Source: Penicillus capitatus
Lineage: Eukaryota; Chlorophyta
NCBI GenBank assembly: GCA_965649825.1
Contig: OZ287711.1
Location: forward strand, 416,781 to 480,780
Reading direction: 5' to 3'
DNA: 64,000 nt
Shown here in pieces: positions 34,561 to 45,248 of the stretch (position 1 is its first letter; the number at the start of each line of letters is the position of its first letter). The notes under the pieces were generated by a model. The model searched no databases. It was not told where the DNA came from and saw only the letters and a list, made by a program, of their open reading frames with translations. Made by a program: the position numbers and the translations under genes.

Positions 34561-36344
34561 TCATACGAGACGGTAGATCTGTCCGGCGTTGTCGCCGAGG
34601 TTGCGTTTAAAGGTCGTGGCATTCAAGAAGTGAATACTGCGGAGGCATGGAAACGTTCGAAACAGTACGGATCTCGGCAATGACTTCTCTGTACAAATCA
34701 GTCGCAGTCCAGCGAAACAGAACTTCACCGAATCCCCGTCTGCGATGAAGAGGATGCGTTGAAGACGTGGCACACGACACGCCGCTGGTCGGATCAAGAA
34801 TCCAATCACTGGCCAGTAGCTAGGCATCCCGAGCACTCTCAGATTGCACAGGAGGCTCAGCTGAGCGTAGAAACGATGAACGTCGAAGCGAGTGACCTTC
34901 GGGACGAAACTCAATTCCGTCAGCTCCGGAAGCGTCCCGAGTACGCTGAGAAAATCCGACTCGACGTCGGTCTTCCACAGTTCCAGCGTCTTGAGCTTCT
35001 TGAGCGGCTGCAAAGCACTGGACAGCAGCAGGAGACTGCTGTCTCGATTGCTGACTCGCAGCGTCACCAGGTTGGGCATGCGGGCCAAGGCGCGCGACAG
35101 ATGGAGTTGCGAGTCCCTGAAGATGGTGATCTCAAGGTCGACCATCTCAGGCAGATGACGCAGACGCGTTCCGCACAGGGACATTGCGCAGATCGATCCC
35201 GTCGCGGCGAGACGCGTCAGTTGCGTCATGGCCGCCAGTGAGTCTGCCATGCGTCGTCTGGAGACGATGTCTCTGCACGGATCGATCGAGAGCGATTTGA
35301 GTCCAGTGAGCGCGAGCACGGGATCCACGGAGACTTGACCATCCGGATGCATTCCGCCGGCGATCGTCACTTCTGTCAGGCGACTCAGCTCCACGAGGGC
35401 GGCGGGGAAGTCCGCGTCCCTCAGGGCGAAGCAACTCGTGACGAGCTTCTCCAATCTCGAAAAAGACGATAGCAACAGCCATCCCTGGAATGAACGTCTG
35501 GCAGTGCACGCCTCGATGTCCAGTGACCGCAGCGACGCGGCATAGGGAAGGAACGACTAGAACAGACACAGCGCGTTTCAGAATGCTCGTGCGGCGCCTA
35601 TCGCACCTGCAAGTGCACTGCTGTCCAGTCCTGTGGTCCCAGATGAGGAGCGTCGCTGAATCTGAGTCCCGTGAGTCGGGTCAGCGACTGGAAGACGAGC
35701 CGCCCGTCACTCCTGACCAGACTCCTAGCGTTGCCGCTCAAATGCAGCAGTCTCTGGAGCTCTGTGATCGGTTCGGGAAAGGCATGGCTGTTGCACGGCG
35801 CGTGGACATCCAGGTACGTGAGGTGCACCAGGCGTCTCAAGGTGTCCATCCAGACGGCGTGGGTGGTCGCGTCATCCGAGTGGAAAGAGAGCGATCGGAG
35901 GCGATCCATCGACAGCAGAATCGGACGCAGTCCCTCGGCGACCTGATGTCCAGGTCGAAACGGCACCTGCATTGTGTGGAGCTTCCTGATTTCTGACAGC
36001 CAGGGCAGGGCATCGACACCCAGTCCTTTCTTTCGGCTCCTGTCGACGAGGCACAGAGATGCCGCCTCCGGAAACTTCTCTGTCACCTGTCTCACCATTT
36101 CGGTAACGCTGATAGAGGAGACGTCTGCCCGAATTCTGACGGGCAGCCTCCGGCAAGCTTCACGCCAATGTCGACAGACGAGGCGACACTCGTGAAGGCC
36201 GTCGTCCACGACGTACGCAAGCACTTTGAGCAGCAAATACTCGTGTTCGAGAAGTGCACCCAGGCTGCCAACCACCGTCGAGGGCTTGGATACGGAGCAA
36301 GTATCCACAACGTCTTGCCGTCTCGCCAGCCGTGACAAGGACAT
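34561..36344 (-). CDS. F-box-like/LRR protein (copy E), 577 aa, one intron
   Basis: Exons on the minus strand: 36344-35607 and 35556-34561; 50-nt phase-0 intron after HLQ at the family position. The F-box-like block starts near residue 30 (EHEYLLLKVLAYVVDDGLHEC, then RLVCRHWREACRRLPVRI), followed by LRR-like segments (IRKLHTMQV, LVHLTYLDVHA, LTRLTGLRFSD, LSRLTEVTIAG, LKKLKTLELWK, LPELTELSFV). The C-terminal motif is TFPCLRS plus about 20 extra residues. Copy A's second half is most like this gene. Probable SCF adaptor. Confidence 0.8.
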
Positions 36345-37448
36345 TGTTAGCTCTGAAAAACGAACGTTGCGACGGTCGCGACGAAAGCAGCAACAGAAAC
36401 CTTATGACTTGCTGCAACCGACTGTGATGTTAACACGCGACTCCAATTCGCAGGTTGCCGATAGCTTCGTTTCTCTGAAAGTGACGTTTGTATCATTCAT
36501 CTGGAAGCGACGATGGGTGCGCAGTCCCTCTCCAATGACCTTTCAACCACGTATAGCTACAGAGGGACGTCCAGATCGCCGCGCCCACATCGCGCGAACA
36601 AACGCATAAAAGAAAACGGAACAGATTCTGCTCGTGGAATCGACAACAGGTTCATTGTGAGGGTGACGGAGTCACCCTCGTGATGTCCCGGGTCACATCA
36701 TGGCAGTGACTCCTCCGCAGTGAACCCGTGTGTCCTCTCGCGGAGTCGATCTCACGACAATTGTCGAGGTCCCAAACGCCTTGAAAAGACACGTTCAACC
36801 AGTCGACCGACCTGAAAGTAAGACCGTGGTTGTCACCAAAAACCTGTCACGTCATTCAATTCGAGACGAGACGCGATCCCGCAGGACGGCAAAGAGTACA
36901 TCCGTCTCCTTCACGCTAAGGAAATCACCAGAGATAAAAAGACAGGCGAAACCTGCCGCGTCTGCTTGCCATGTAATGAACGTCCTCTCGTACCCGCATT
37001 CCGATCTCAGGACGCAAGAGAGATGCCCTTGAGGCAACTACCGCCGTCTGCATCTCTTCTCCAACGCTTGCGCCACCCGTCCTGTCAAGGCGCGTTGACC
37101 ATTGCCGTCTTTTGACAAAGGTTGCCCGACTACGGCCAGAGTGTGCGTATTTCTTCGGTCAGCGAGTGAATGCGCCATTCGGAGGATGCAGTCGCAGCGA
37201 TTTCGCCGAGAAGGCGTGCTGTTCGTCGACATCGTCGGCGCGCAGAAATCAATACGTTCGAACGGTCTCAGGATCGGCGGCATTCTTAAACGTCGTCTAA
37301 GATGCATGAAAAGCTCCAGTGGTGAACGCGTCGACCCAAGCAAATAGAATAAAAATAATGCAACAATAAAATCAAGGAACTTCTGGCAGAAGCACTTATG
37401 CGGTGTGCAAAGAAAAGAGGCGTTGTCATTCAGACGATGGCGTGCTGC
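36345..37448. other. intergenic with two short palindromes
   Basis: No gene supported. Contains a 9-bp perfect inverted repeat (36659-36667 with 36671-36679, 3-nt loop) followed at once by an imperfect palindrome around tcccgggtcac (36681-36700). Confidence 0.45.
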
Positions 37449-38251
37449 TTAAGGGGCAGCTGAGTACGAAAGGACGTCCGCATTAAAAACAAGCGCCGAG
37501 AGCCGAGCAAGCGTCGGGCGACCCACCATCCTCGCCGATAATCTAATAACACCAACGACACCTCTAGATAAAAGTCGACGTGCGAGACTTGGATAGCTTA
37601 CGTCTGCGACATCTTGAAGTCTTCTGTCGACTGCTTCATCATGCGGAATGAGGCCGCTGCCGCACTCTTTGCATGGACAAGCTTTAAAGGGGATGGTATT
37701 CGTTTTACCGATAATGCTGCGAGCGACGGTTCCACATTCGCTGCTTCCGCCCAGAAGGCCGACGATGCAGAGAGGAGTGTCCCATTCAGCGTTTCGAAGC
37801 TCTCTTGCTGCACTATTGTTCAACAGGACCTGCGATGCATGCGATGTTTGCCGAGGTAACGACGATGTTATTGCTCACTCTCGTCGGCACATTCAAGCAC
37901 TGTTCGGCGGCATCATGCAATGCCGTGTTGCCGCTGTCGTCCGTAACGTCAACGTCACAGCCGTTTAAATTCACCAACCAATGGATGCACAAACTGCACG
38001 TTGACGAAACGGAGCGGTGCAGAAGCGTTTTTCCATTACTGTCACAGGTGCATGTGCAAAGCGACGGATCTGGGAATTCAGACGCGAGGGTGTTCGAGGC
38101 GCCGCTGTTGACATAGCCACAGACTATCGGGTCGCATGGAGCAGTGTTGACTAGAGCACACCATCACCACGCAGCATAGGCAGCAACCGAACGCACCAAC
38201 GCTGGAAGCGGCAGCGAGACAAAACAGAACGGCAAGGACAGACGGAGACAT
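37449..38251 (-). CDS. secreted Cys-rich ankyrin-repeat protein, 231 aa, three exons
   Basis: Exons on the minus strand: 38251-38197, 38150-37891, 37829-37449; introns of 46 and 61 nt. The joined frame is 232 codons. Residues 1-18 form a signal peptide (MSPSVLAVLFCLAAASS), then a Cys-rich stretch (CDPIVCG, LCTCTCD), then ankyrin repeats with the expected pattern (GKTLLHRSVSS, the loop CDVDVTDDSGNTALHDAAEQ, then VLLNNSAARELRN and WDTPLCIVGLLGG). A further Cys pair (CPCKECG) and a basic C-terminal part follow. The splice sites fall where they restore the ankyrin repeats, which supports the model. Ankyrin repeats are normally cytosolic; a signal peptide in front of them is unusual. Function unknown. 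Confidence 0.65.
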
Positions 38252-39546
38252 CTTCGACGCGCAACTCAGGAAGAATGTCGCTCGTTGCCTTTCCTGAACG
38301 CGATTCCAAATGGCGAATGGATTTTCGATCGAGGCCATCGCTTTTATGGGGACCAGGGCATAGCTTATATGGCTCATGAAAGCTGTGACACGTGTCACAG
38401 CCCCGCGGCATCCATGCGTCGATGCTTTACTAAGCGCTCAAGCGAAACTGTACTTCGCAACGAGGTAGCGTATCGTCTGAGAGTCGTCGACCTCTTGGTG
38501 TCTATCCAGATCGAATCCGATTCTCTAACCGAACACGCGTCATGTTGACATAGACAGGACGCGTCCTTTGTTTTCACGCAGAGTTCACGTTCTATGGCCG
38601 AATGCACCTTCGACATCGTTTTCTCCGGACAGGTAGCTTCAAGCGTCTGAGGTTCTGCGCTCCTTGCTAGACAGGTGTCCTGGAGCGTTTGCGTTTTTGC
38701 GTTCCACGAACTTCGTCGTTTTCTTCGGTCTTCATGAAAGAGACGGGCGAACTTTGGTATATTGTCTTCTATCGTCGCGCATTCCGCGCGTCACTCGACT
38801 TAGCGCTTCTCCATAGATCGCCTAGAAATACGATTTCGTTGCTTCTATATGCTTAACGCATCGTTTGCCGTAGATTGGGTCGGCAGCGTTTTACCGTCTA
38901 CGAGGCGAACTGGCGATAGCACTGCTAACGAAGTGCAACGGCTCGTGGGTTTCCCTGCATTTCTCATTGAACTGCGCGAGGCAACGTCGCTAACGGCAAG
39001 AAAGAATCTGTCGTCGTCGAAAGTTCCTGTGCTCAGCCAGAAGACATTCGTTGTCTAAACACTCGGTTTATAGATGCGCCGAGAGACAGACGAGGGGAGA
39101 ACTTATATAACCAGCGGGTGACTCTAGGAGTTTCATTCCCGCATGGTTTACGAAAGCATGCCTGGCGTGAGGCGACAGCGACTGCCGTTTTCGCGATGCC
39201 TAAAAACGCGCTTGCGAAAACGTTATATGCGCAGTGCAGCTTTACAGCACGCAATTGTCGACAGATATTCTTTTTCGAAGGAGAGCGGCCGTTCGCTTTA
39301 TATGACAGGACAGAACATACGATGACGCTATTGAGTTGGTTCGATCGATTGCAAAGTATTGACCGATGCGGTTGTTTGCTGCGGATCGACGTATGCATAC
39401 CGGAGTCCTAACCTTGAACCCCATCTCCGCTCCAGTTCGAGAAGAACGCAAAGAGTGCGCAGATGTGAGGGAATCGGGGATTGCGGCTTTAAATCTCATA
39501 GAGGAAGTGTGTGTTTATAAAACAATGATTCTGAAAGACAACGCTT
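38252..39546. other. intergenic, nothing recognised
   Basis: Only short frames on both strands between the ankyrin gene and F-box copy F. Confidence 0.4.
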
Positions 39547-41386
39547 TTACCATCGAAGGCAAGGAAAAGCTTTCGTCAATGCCGAGTAAGTATTGTCATC
39601 AACGGAGCCTCGTATACCGCGACCTAATTTTCTGAGCTTGGGCAAACTCCCATGCGGCAGTCCAACTTCACTGTCGACCAGCAACTTGGATGGAAACGGA
39701 ATAATAAGCTCCCTCAGATCTGAGAGCAGGCACAACTGCTGGAGGAAGAGTTTTTGGTCGACTCCCTCTGGCTCGACATCATCAAAGCACAGCTTCGTCA
39801 AGCCGGTCAAAGCCACAAAAGCGTCGAGAAACGGGCGATCCAGACGGACATTCCGCAATGATAGTGTCTTCAACTGCCCAAGTTCGTTGAAGAAATGGAT
39901 TGGTGTCATACCATCCGAATGAAATAAATACATCTCTTCGTAACTATCCAGTTGCAGTGACGTGAGTTTGGTCAAGCCGACCAGCTCCTCGGACAGGCCT
40001 TCCGGAAAAGAGTGTCCTGAGGAAAGATTGAGATCGACGATTCCCTTCGGGAGGCGCAGAGGTCGGTCTCTGCGCACGTAAGGCAAACACAGCCGCGTGA
40101 GCTGCGTCAATACTGAGAGGCGTTCCGTGATCTCCGATGACATATCCGGATTGGCATATTCATAGCCAAGCACAAGGGATCTGAGACGTGTGAGTGAGTG
40201 CATGCTTTCTGAGAAACCTTGCGCGTCTGTTTTGGATGCGAAAACAAAATCCAGACTCGTCAGCTGGCCCATCTGCTGCAGTGCCATGAAGAAGCTCGCA
40301 TCTCGATCGTAGCAACTGTAAATTTTAAGGCTCGACAGATGCAAGAACGACCTCCACGGGGACGGCCCTGGCAGAAGCCACTCTTCCAACGTCGCACGAA
40401 TACTAAGCGATTGCAGATTCTCAGCATAAGTCAGGATACTCTATCACAACACAGGTTAATTGACAGACAATTGAATGCAGCAGTTGGTAAACCTGCAGAT
40501 CTCGAACGTACGGCTTTGTGTCTTTGAACTCCCAGTCGTCATAGACACTGAGGCTGGTTAGTCCAGTCAACATGGGGAAGACAAGCTCGTTCCAATCGTT
40601 GGCCAGTAACTCAATAGCTGTATGCAGCTCACGGAGTCCCGTGACACAGCTGCTGGGAACCAAATCGTCTACGGAAGCACATTCATGACTGAGACGTAAC
40701 GATGTCAACTTCGTCAGATAACGCAGGTCATGAATGAAGTATTGCAATGTGTCTTCGTGACAGATGCATAACTCAAGAAATTCCAGATTCTGCATGGACG
40801 ACAAGCATGCGATCAGGTTTCGCATATCAATGGAATAGCCGGAGAAAAGTAGAGAAAGATCGTATAAATATTCGAATCGCTTCAACTGTGGGACCACGTG
40901 TGTTTCTATGACGTTCTCATTGTTAACCCAGCCTGACATGTACAGTGTTTGGGCCTTTGGGAACTTCTCTGCTGCCTCCTGCATGTTATGCAAAGATATT
41001 TTCTCTAACCGAACAGGCAGTTTCCCACAGGCGTCGCGCCACCGGCGACAGACGAGACGGCATTCGTGAAGGCCATCCTCAAGGACGTGCGAAAGCACTT
41101 TAAGCAAGAAGTGTTCCTGCTCGAGAAAGGCACTGAGCGAATCGCCCGCGCAAGGACCACTGGTCTCCGTATCCGTCGACGCATCGGAACTGCGACGCAG
41201 CACACAACTGTGAGCATTGGGCAACTGACTACCTTGGGGGCATACCTCATCTTGCAACGAACGGCGTTTCGCTGAAGAATGCGGAAACACGACGGTCTCT
41301 GGTCGGGCGATTTTCGTTTTAACGTTCTCGTCGACGTTGTCTAGCTTGAGGCGACGTACGTCAAATGTTCGCATTCGATGTGACAT
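39547..41386 (-). CDS. F-box-like/LRR protein (copy F), 595 aa, one intron
   Basis: Exons on the minus strand: 41386-40493 and 40440-39547; 52-nt phase-0 intron after DLQ, the family position. First ATG in frame is 41386 (the open frame begins earlier at a GTG). A ~75-residue leader with the family tract NAHSCVLRRSS is followed by the F-box-like block (EQEHFLLKVLSHVLEDGLHE, then CRLVCRRWRDACGKLPVRL) and LRR-like repeats (LTKLTSLRLSH, VTGLRELHTA, MGQLTSLDFVF, LTQLTRLCLPYV, LTKLTSLQLDS, LGQLKTLSLRN, LTGLTKLCFDD). Ends with KAFPCLRW. Closest relative of pseudogene A at the N-terminus. Probable SCF adaptor. Confidence 0.8.
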
Positions 41387-41418
41387 GACTTCTCGTGTTG
41401 TCCACGCGACATCAGATT

Positions 41419-41952
41419 TCACAATGGCGTCGTCTTCTGAGCACGGGTCCCAGATTCATCCTGCCGAGCGTCGACCTCTTTGAACTCCGCAAATACTCCT
41501 ATCTTTCTGCCACCATAAGCAGATGCCGTAGATAGATATCTTCGTTGGCTGCATACTTTGTACAGGAAAAACAGCAGTACGAGCGAAGCCCATTGAAGAG
41601 TAAGTTCAGGGATGGTCTCTTCATTCTTCAGACACCACACCCTGTGTATGCATCTTGCTGTCGGTATTCTATCGTCAGCAGAATCTGTTGAAAATGACTC
41701 AAATGCATGAACATGGGAACATACGCATTTAGCGATTTAACTTGCGCATGAAGACTCCATTCGCCGATACACCGATTATTCTCATGCACAAAGAGCCGTT
41801 GATCCGACAGAGTTAAGTGTACAGCTTCTGTGACAGATGGCATCGCCGACGGTTTTGTTGACAGTCGAACTTGTTTCGCTCTTTTGCGATGTCGTCATCT
41901 TTGATAGGGGCATTGCGAACAGCGTCGTCAATAGCAGACTGCAACTCAACAT
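41419..41952 (-). CDS. putative small type I membrane protein, exons partly resolved
   Basis: Unrecognised. On the minus strand a signal peptide-like start (MLSCSLLLTTLFAMPLS) lies at ATG 41952. It is followed, in a frame reached by splicing, by a short ectodomain with Cys, and then, across a well-formed 56-nt intron (41669-41724), by a Cys-containing linker, a transmembrane helix (LQWASLVLLFFLYKVC) and a polar/charged tail ending at 41419. The splice between the first and second parts could not be fixed. The layout matches the genes at 33.6-34.4 kb and 1.6-2.5 kb. Confidence 0.4.
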
Positions 41953-42743
41953 AGTGGATGCGAAGTCTATGGAGATTCGTCAAGATGTGATGGATGGAAG
42001 TTTAAGCATTCCATGAGGCAAGCGTACGATGAATGGCATTCCTTGTCGCGTTAGACGAATGACTTCAATGCGGCCGCAACGTCCACATCGCTGACGTGAC
42101 AGGTGTCATGAGCATCACTGTTTATCTCTTTTATTGACATGTGAAAGATTCTCTACTCGATCGTGTCTGTTTGCTACAACTGGATATTGTTCGTTTGCAT
42201 AGATGGCTTTGGATACGTTCGTTGCAAACACCTCTCTCCATTCGGACAGATCTGAGAATAGGGCTCATCGGAAAGCGGCAAGCAGCCTCTCTTCGTTCAT
42301 CCATAGGAATTGAAGAGGTCACGTTAAATGTGCGGATGCTTGACTAAAAATCTGCAAGCGGTTATTACCCGAACCACAATCCCGCGTCTGGAGTTTCACA
42401 CACCACAATCGGGAACGCGACGCGAGGTCGGTATTTAGAAAGCAAGCGCCGCAGAGTCGGTCGTTCTGCTCTGCTGCGATACGCGAGTTGCGTGAGCATT
42501 AGAGAAGGACGAATCGACGCATCCTTCGTGAGATTACAGATAGCTGACACGTGTTCCGATCTCAGACGAATTTGATTTGACCTTCTTTGAAACCTCGTAT
42601 CCTCCACCCACACAGTCTTGTCAAACAGCGCAGCGAACGCTTCACGGATTGCCTTTTCTCGGTGTTTCGGAGTTCTTCTCGTCGATTCTCTGCTTTGTCG
42701 AACAGAAAACGTCGACGACGTACGTCGTGGGAATTCGCACTCA
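41953..42743. other. intergenic upstream of GTPase copy 2
   Basis: No gene. About 42620-42743 resembles the upstream of GTPase copy 1, consistent with a duplicated leader. Confidence 0.4.
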
Positions 42744-43829
42744 ATGTCGTCTTTGCCGGACTCCAAGGCACCTCCCATGTTTCTCGTCGCCGGGAGAACG
42801 CGCATCGGAAAAGGCGAGTTCATTTCCACGACGAACCGCGTCCTTGGAGGGAGTCCTCTTTCGGGTATCGTTTCTGATAGCATGGTTTCGCATACGAAAG
42901 AGACACAGGGATATTCCATGCGTCTTGGTAACCGCAAGGTGGTGATGGTGGACACCGTCGGCTTCGACGACAGCAGCGGAACGAACATACCAGAAGAAAC
43001 GCTGTTCCGTTTCCTCGAGATAAGCAGAAAGGCCGATCTCTATCCGCCGCTGGTCATATTGCAGACGCTGTCTGCGCTGGAGAAAGACCTATTGCAGAAA
43101 ATGAGTGCCGTTTTCCCGACGATCGTGGTCGCTTTCCGTTCCGAATTCAAGTCCAGGCTCGACGAGGCCCGACTCGATATTGAGAGAGCGTGCGAGAAGA
43201 AACCGCTCGAGATCTTTCATTTACAAAGCTTTGTCTCCGAGGACCTTGACGGCGGGAGATCTCGTTAACTATACGATGACGCCGTCTCAGACATCGTCCG
43301 TTTCTACGAAACCTTGACGCCTTCCAGAGAGGAGCTGGATTTTTTGAGCCCCTTGTTTGCTGGAGAGTACCAGTGGACGCCATGTCCTAGAGAAATCAAA
43401 ATTGAAATGATCGAGGTCAGCCGCATCGAGACAAGGACCGAAACAAGGACAGTTCAAGTTCCGGAGACTGAAGTCAACGATGACGAAGCTAAGTTGCACG
43501 GAGCGATCGGCGGCACGGTGGCCGGCGCTGGTGCCCTCACGGCGTTGGCAGTTCCTCCAGTGGGACTCGCCGTTGTAACGTATGGCGCCTTGCATGCCGT
43601 CTTTGGGGCGATATTTGGAAGAAAAGAAGAGATCAGATATGTCGACGTGCAAAGAGAATTCGACGTAAACTTTACGGTTAGAGAAAAGATCCGCAGAACA
43701 TATGAGAGAGAAGTTCAGGAAGCGTGGAAAGTACTTGCCGGCGAGATCAAGGTTTTCAAGGGATATGAATACGGACCGTGGGAGATTGTTGACGATGAGG
43801 TGGTGGAACGCTCTGTTTCCAGAGACTAA
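42744..43829 (+). pseudogene. AIG1/GIMAP-like GTPase (copy 2), interrupted by one in-frame stop
   Basis: Homologous over its length to copy 1. Reads in one frame from ATG 42744 to the end motif YEYGPWEIVDDE, except for a TAA at 43266-43268, aligned with a Cys codon of copy 1. Walker A is GRTRIGKG, with the usual Ser/Thr after Lys replaced by Gly, so nucleotide binding may be impaired. G3 is DTVG-FDD. The second part has a Gly/Ala-rich hydrophobic hairpin (AIGGTVAGAGALTALAV, then PPVGLAVVTYGALHAVFGA), longer than in copy 1 and typical of membrane-inserting segments. The only GT-AG pair around the stop would give a 27-nt intron, too short for this genome. Pseudogene, readthrough, or sequence error. 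It sits 1,419 bp upstream of NLR copy 1. Confidence 0.75.
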
Positions 43830-45248
43830 TCTGTCTTGTATATGGTCGACCCCGCGGCTGATGATCGATGTCGTTGTCTGTTTTGCTTCTTCTGATGATG
43901 CGTCGAAGAAAGGGCTTTACCATTTCTGTGATTGGAGCTCGGGCGAACATTTCTTTGTTCGGAATGCGTGTTTTTTCGTCGACAAGAAATCGATGGCCGT
44001 CATGTATGTCTTCCCTAAGTGTTTGTACAAAGCAAGAGGCGTGTCACTAAGGAGAGGAAGACTGTCCAGCTGTTCACAATTCTCAGTGCAGCGAATGCTT
44101 TGCATTGGTCTATCTGTTACTGATCTCTTTCTCGACGCAGTCGCATCGTTGCTGATGTAAGCCACGTTCTTGGGGGATAAAGCAAAGAGTTAGAGCGGGC
44201 GTCTGTTCACGCAAGAGACATCTCTTAGAGACACGCGATTACGTACACACAGGCCTCGGAGAAGTCGTCCGATCACACTTGGCGTCGATCGAGAATCCGA
44301 GGTGACAGCCGCGATGTCTGTTGCATGTTGCGAAGCAAACGTGCCTCGAGTCGCAAAAAGGGATGCGAAAGAGCGCGAACTACAAATCCGAGTGATTTGG
44401 CGGAGAGATGCAGAGATTGATGAACATCGCAGGTGTTCTGAACAATGCTTGCTGACATCTTCCACCAAATCTAAAACGCGTTTGCTCGCGCGTCCTGCAT
44501 GTGCGACAGAGCCGCACAGCGAATCATTCAGCTGTGTTCTTTTGCCGTCGCAGTCATCAATGGTAAGCTGTGAATCTAACAAGAGATCAATCAACGTGAG
44601 TCAACGAATGGCTGAACAAACAGTTAGTAAAGGTGGCAGCGGTGAGAGGCTCTAATAGGGACAATATCGTTCCGTATAAGAACACCAATGAAACGTAGCG
44701 TTTGGAGTTTCACTCAACGGCCACGGCACTGAACTCTGTTAACTTGAGATTCATAGGTGAACTCAAAGAAGTTTCCAGTCCCACTGCGCACTCGCGTTTC
44801 GTGGCAGGATTGTGGCATTGATTCCCAAACTGACGTTCCTTCGAGGCATCTCGGCAAACAGATCAGTTGGGGGATTGAGTCCCGGGTCACACTCTCCCGA
44901 ACGTCTCTCTATACATACAGCGTGTTTTCTAGAATCCACATTCACTTCCCAGACAATGCTTGCCAATATGTCGGAGGTGATGCGCTCGACACCGGTCCTG
45001 GGGCAGGAGACCATGCACGTCACTGGCGTAGCCATAGAATCGCCGGGCGATGGCGATTCACTGCGCATTGGTGTGTCGTATGCAGTGCTTGACATCCGAC
45101 GTTTGATGTTTCGATCGAAGCGATAATCGAATCTACACCCGCTGCGGAAACTGCGCATAACTCCAACAAACGCGTCACGTACTAAGGTTGACTCGTCGTC
45201 CGTCTTTGCCTCGTCGAGAGTTCTCTTGTGCTTCTGCAGACTCCAGTC
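43830..45248. repeat. GTPase-NLR spacer, unit 1 of a segmental duplication
   Basis: This spacer is strongly similar to 57.73-60.86 kb once a 1.7-kb insertion there is set aside (about 1,419 against about 1,436 bp). Open frames on either strand are not preserved between the two copies, so it is probably non-coding and holds the promoter of the NLR gene. Confidence 0.85.

Noticed and set aside
43245-43295. 27-nt intron removing the stop in GTPase copy 2
   Set aside because: GT-AG and frame would fit, but it is far below the 42-63 nt range of every other intron here.
44190-44655. Open frames on both strands in the GTPase-NLR spacer
   Set aside because: Not preserved in the duplicated copy at 58.1-58.6 kb, so not under coding constraint.
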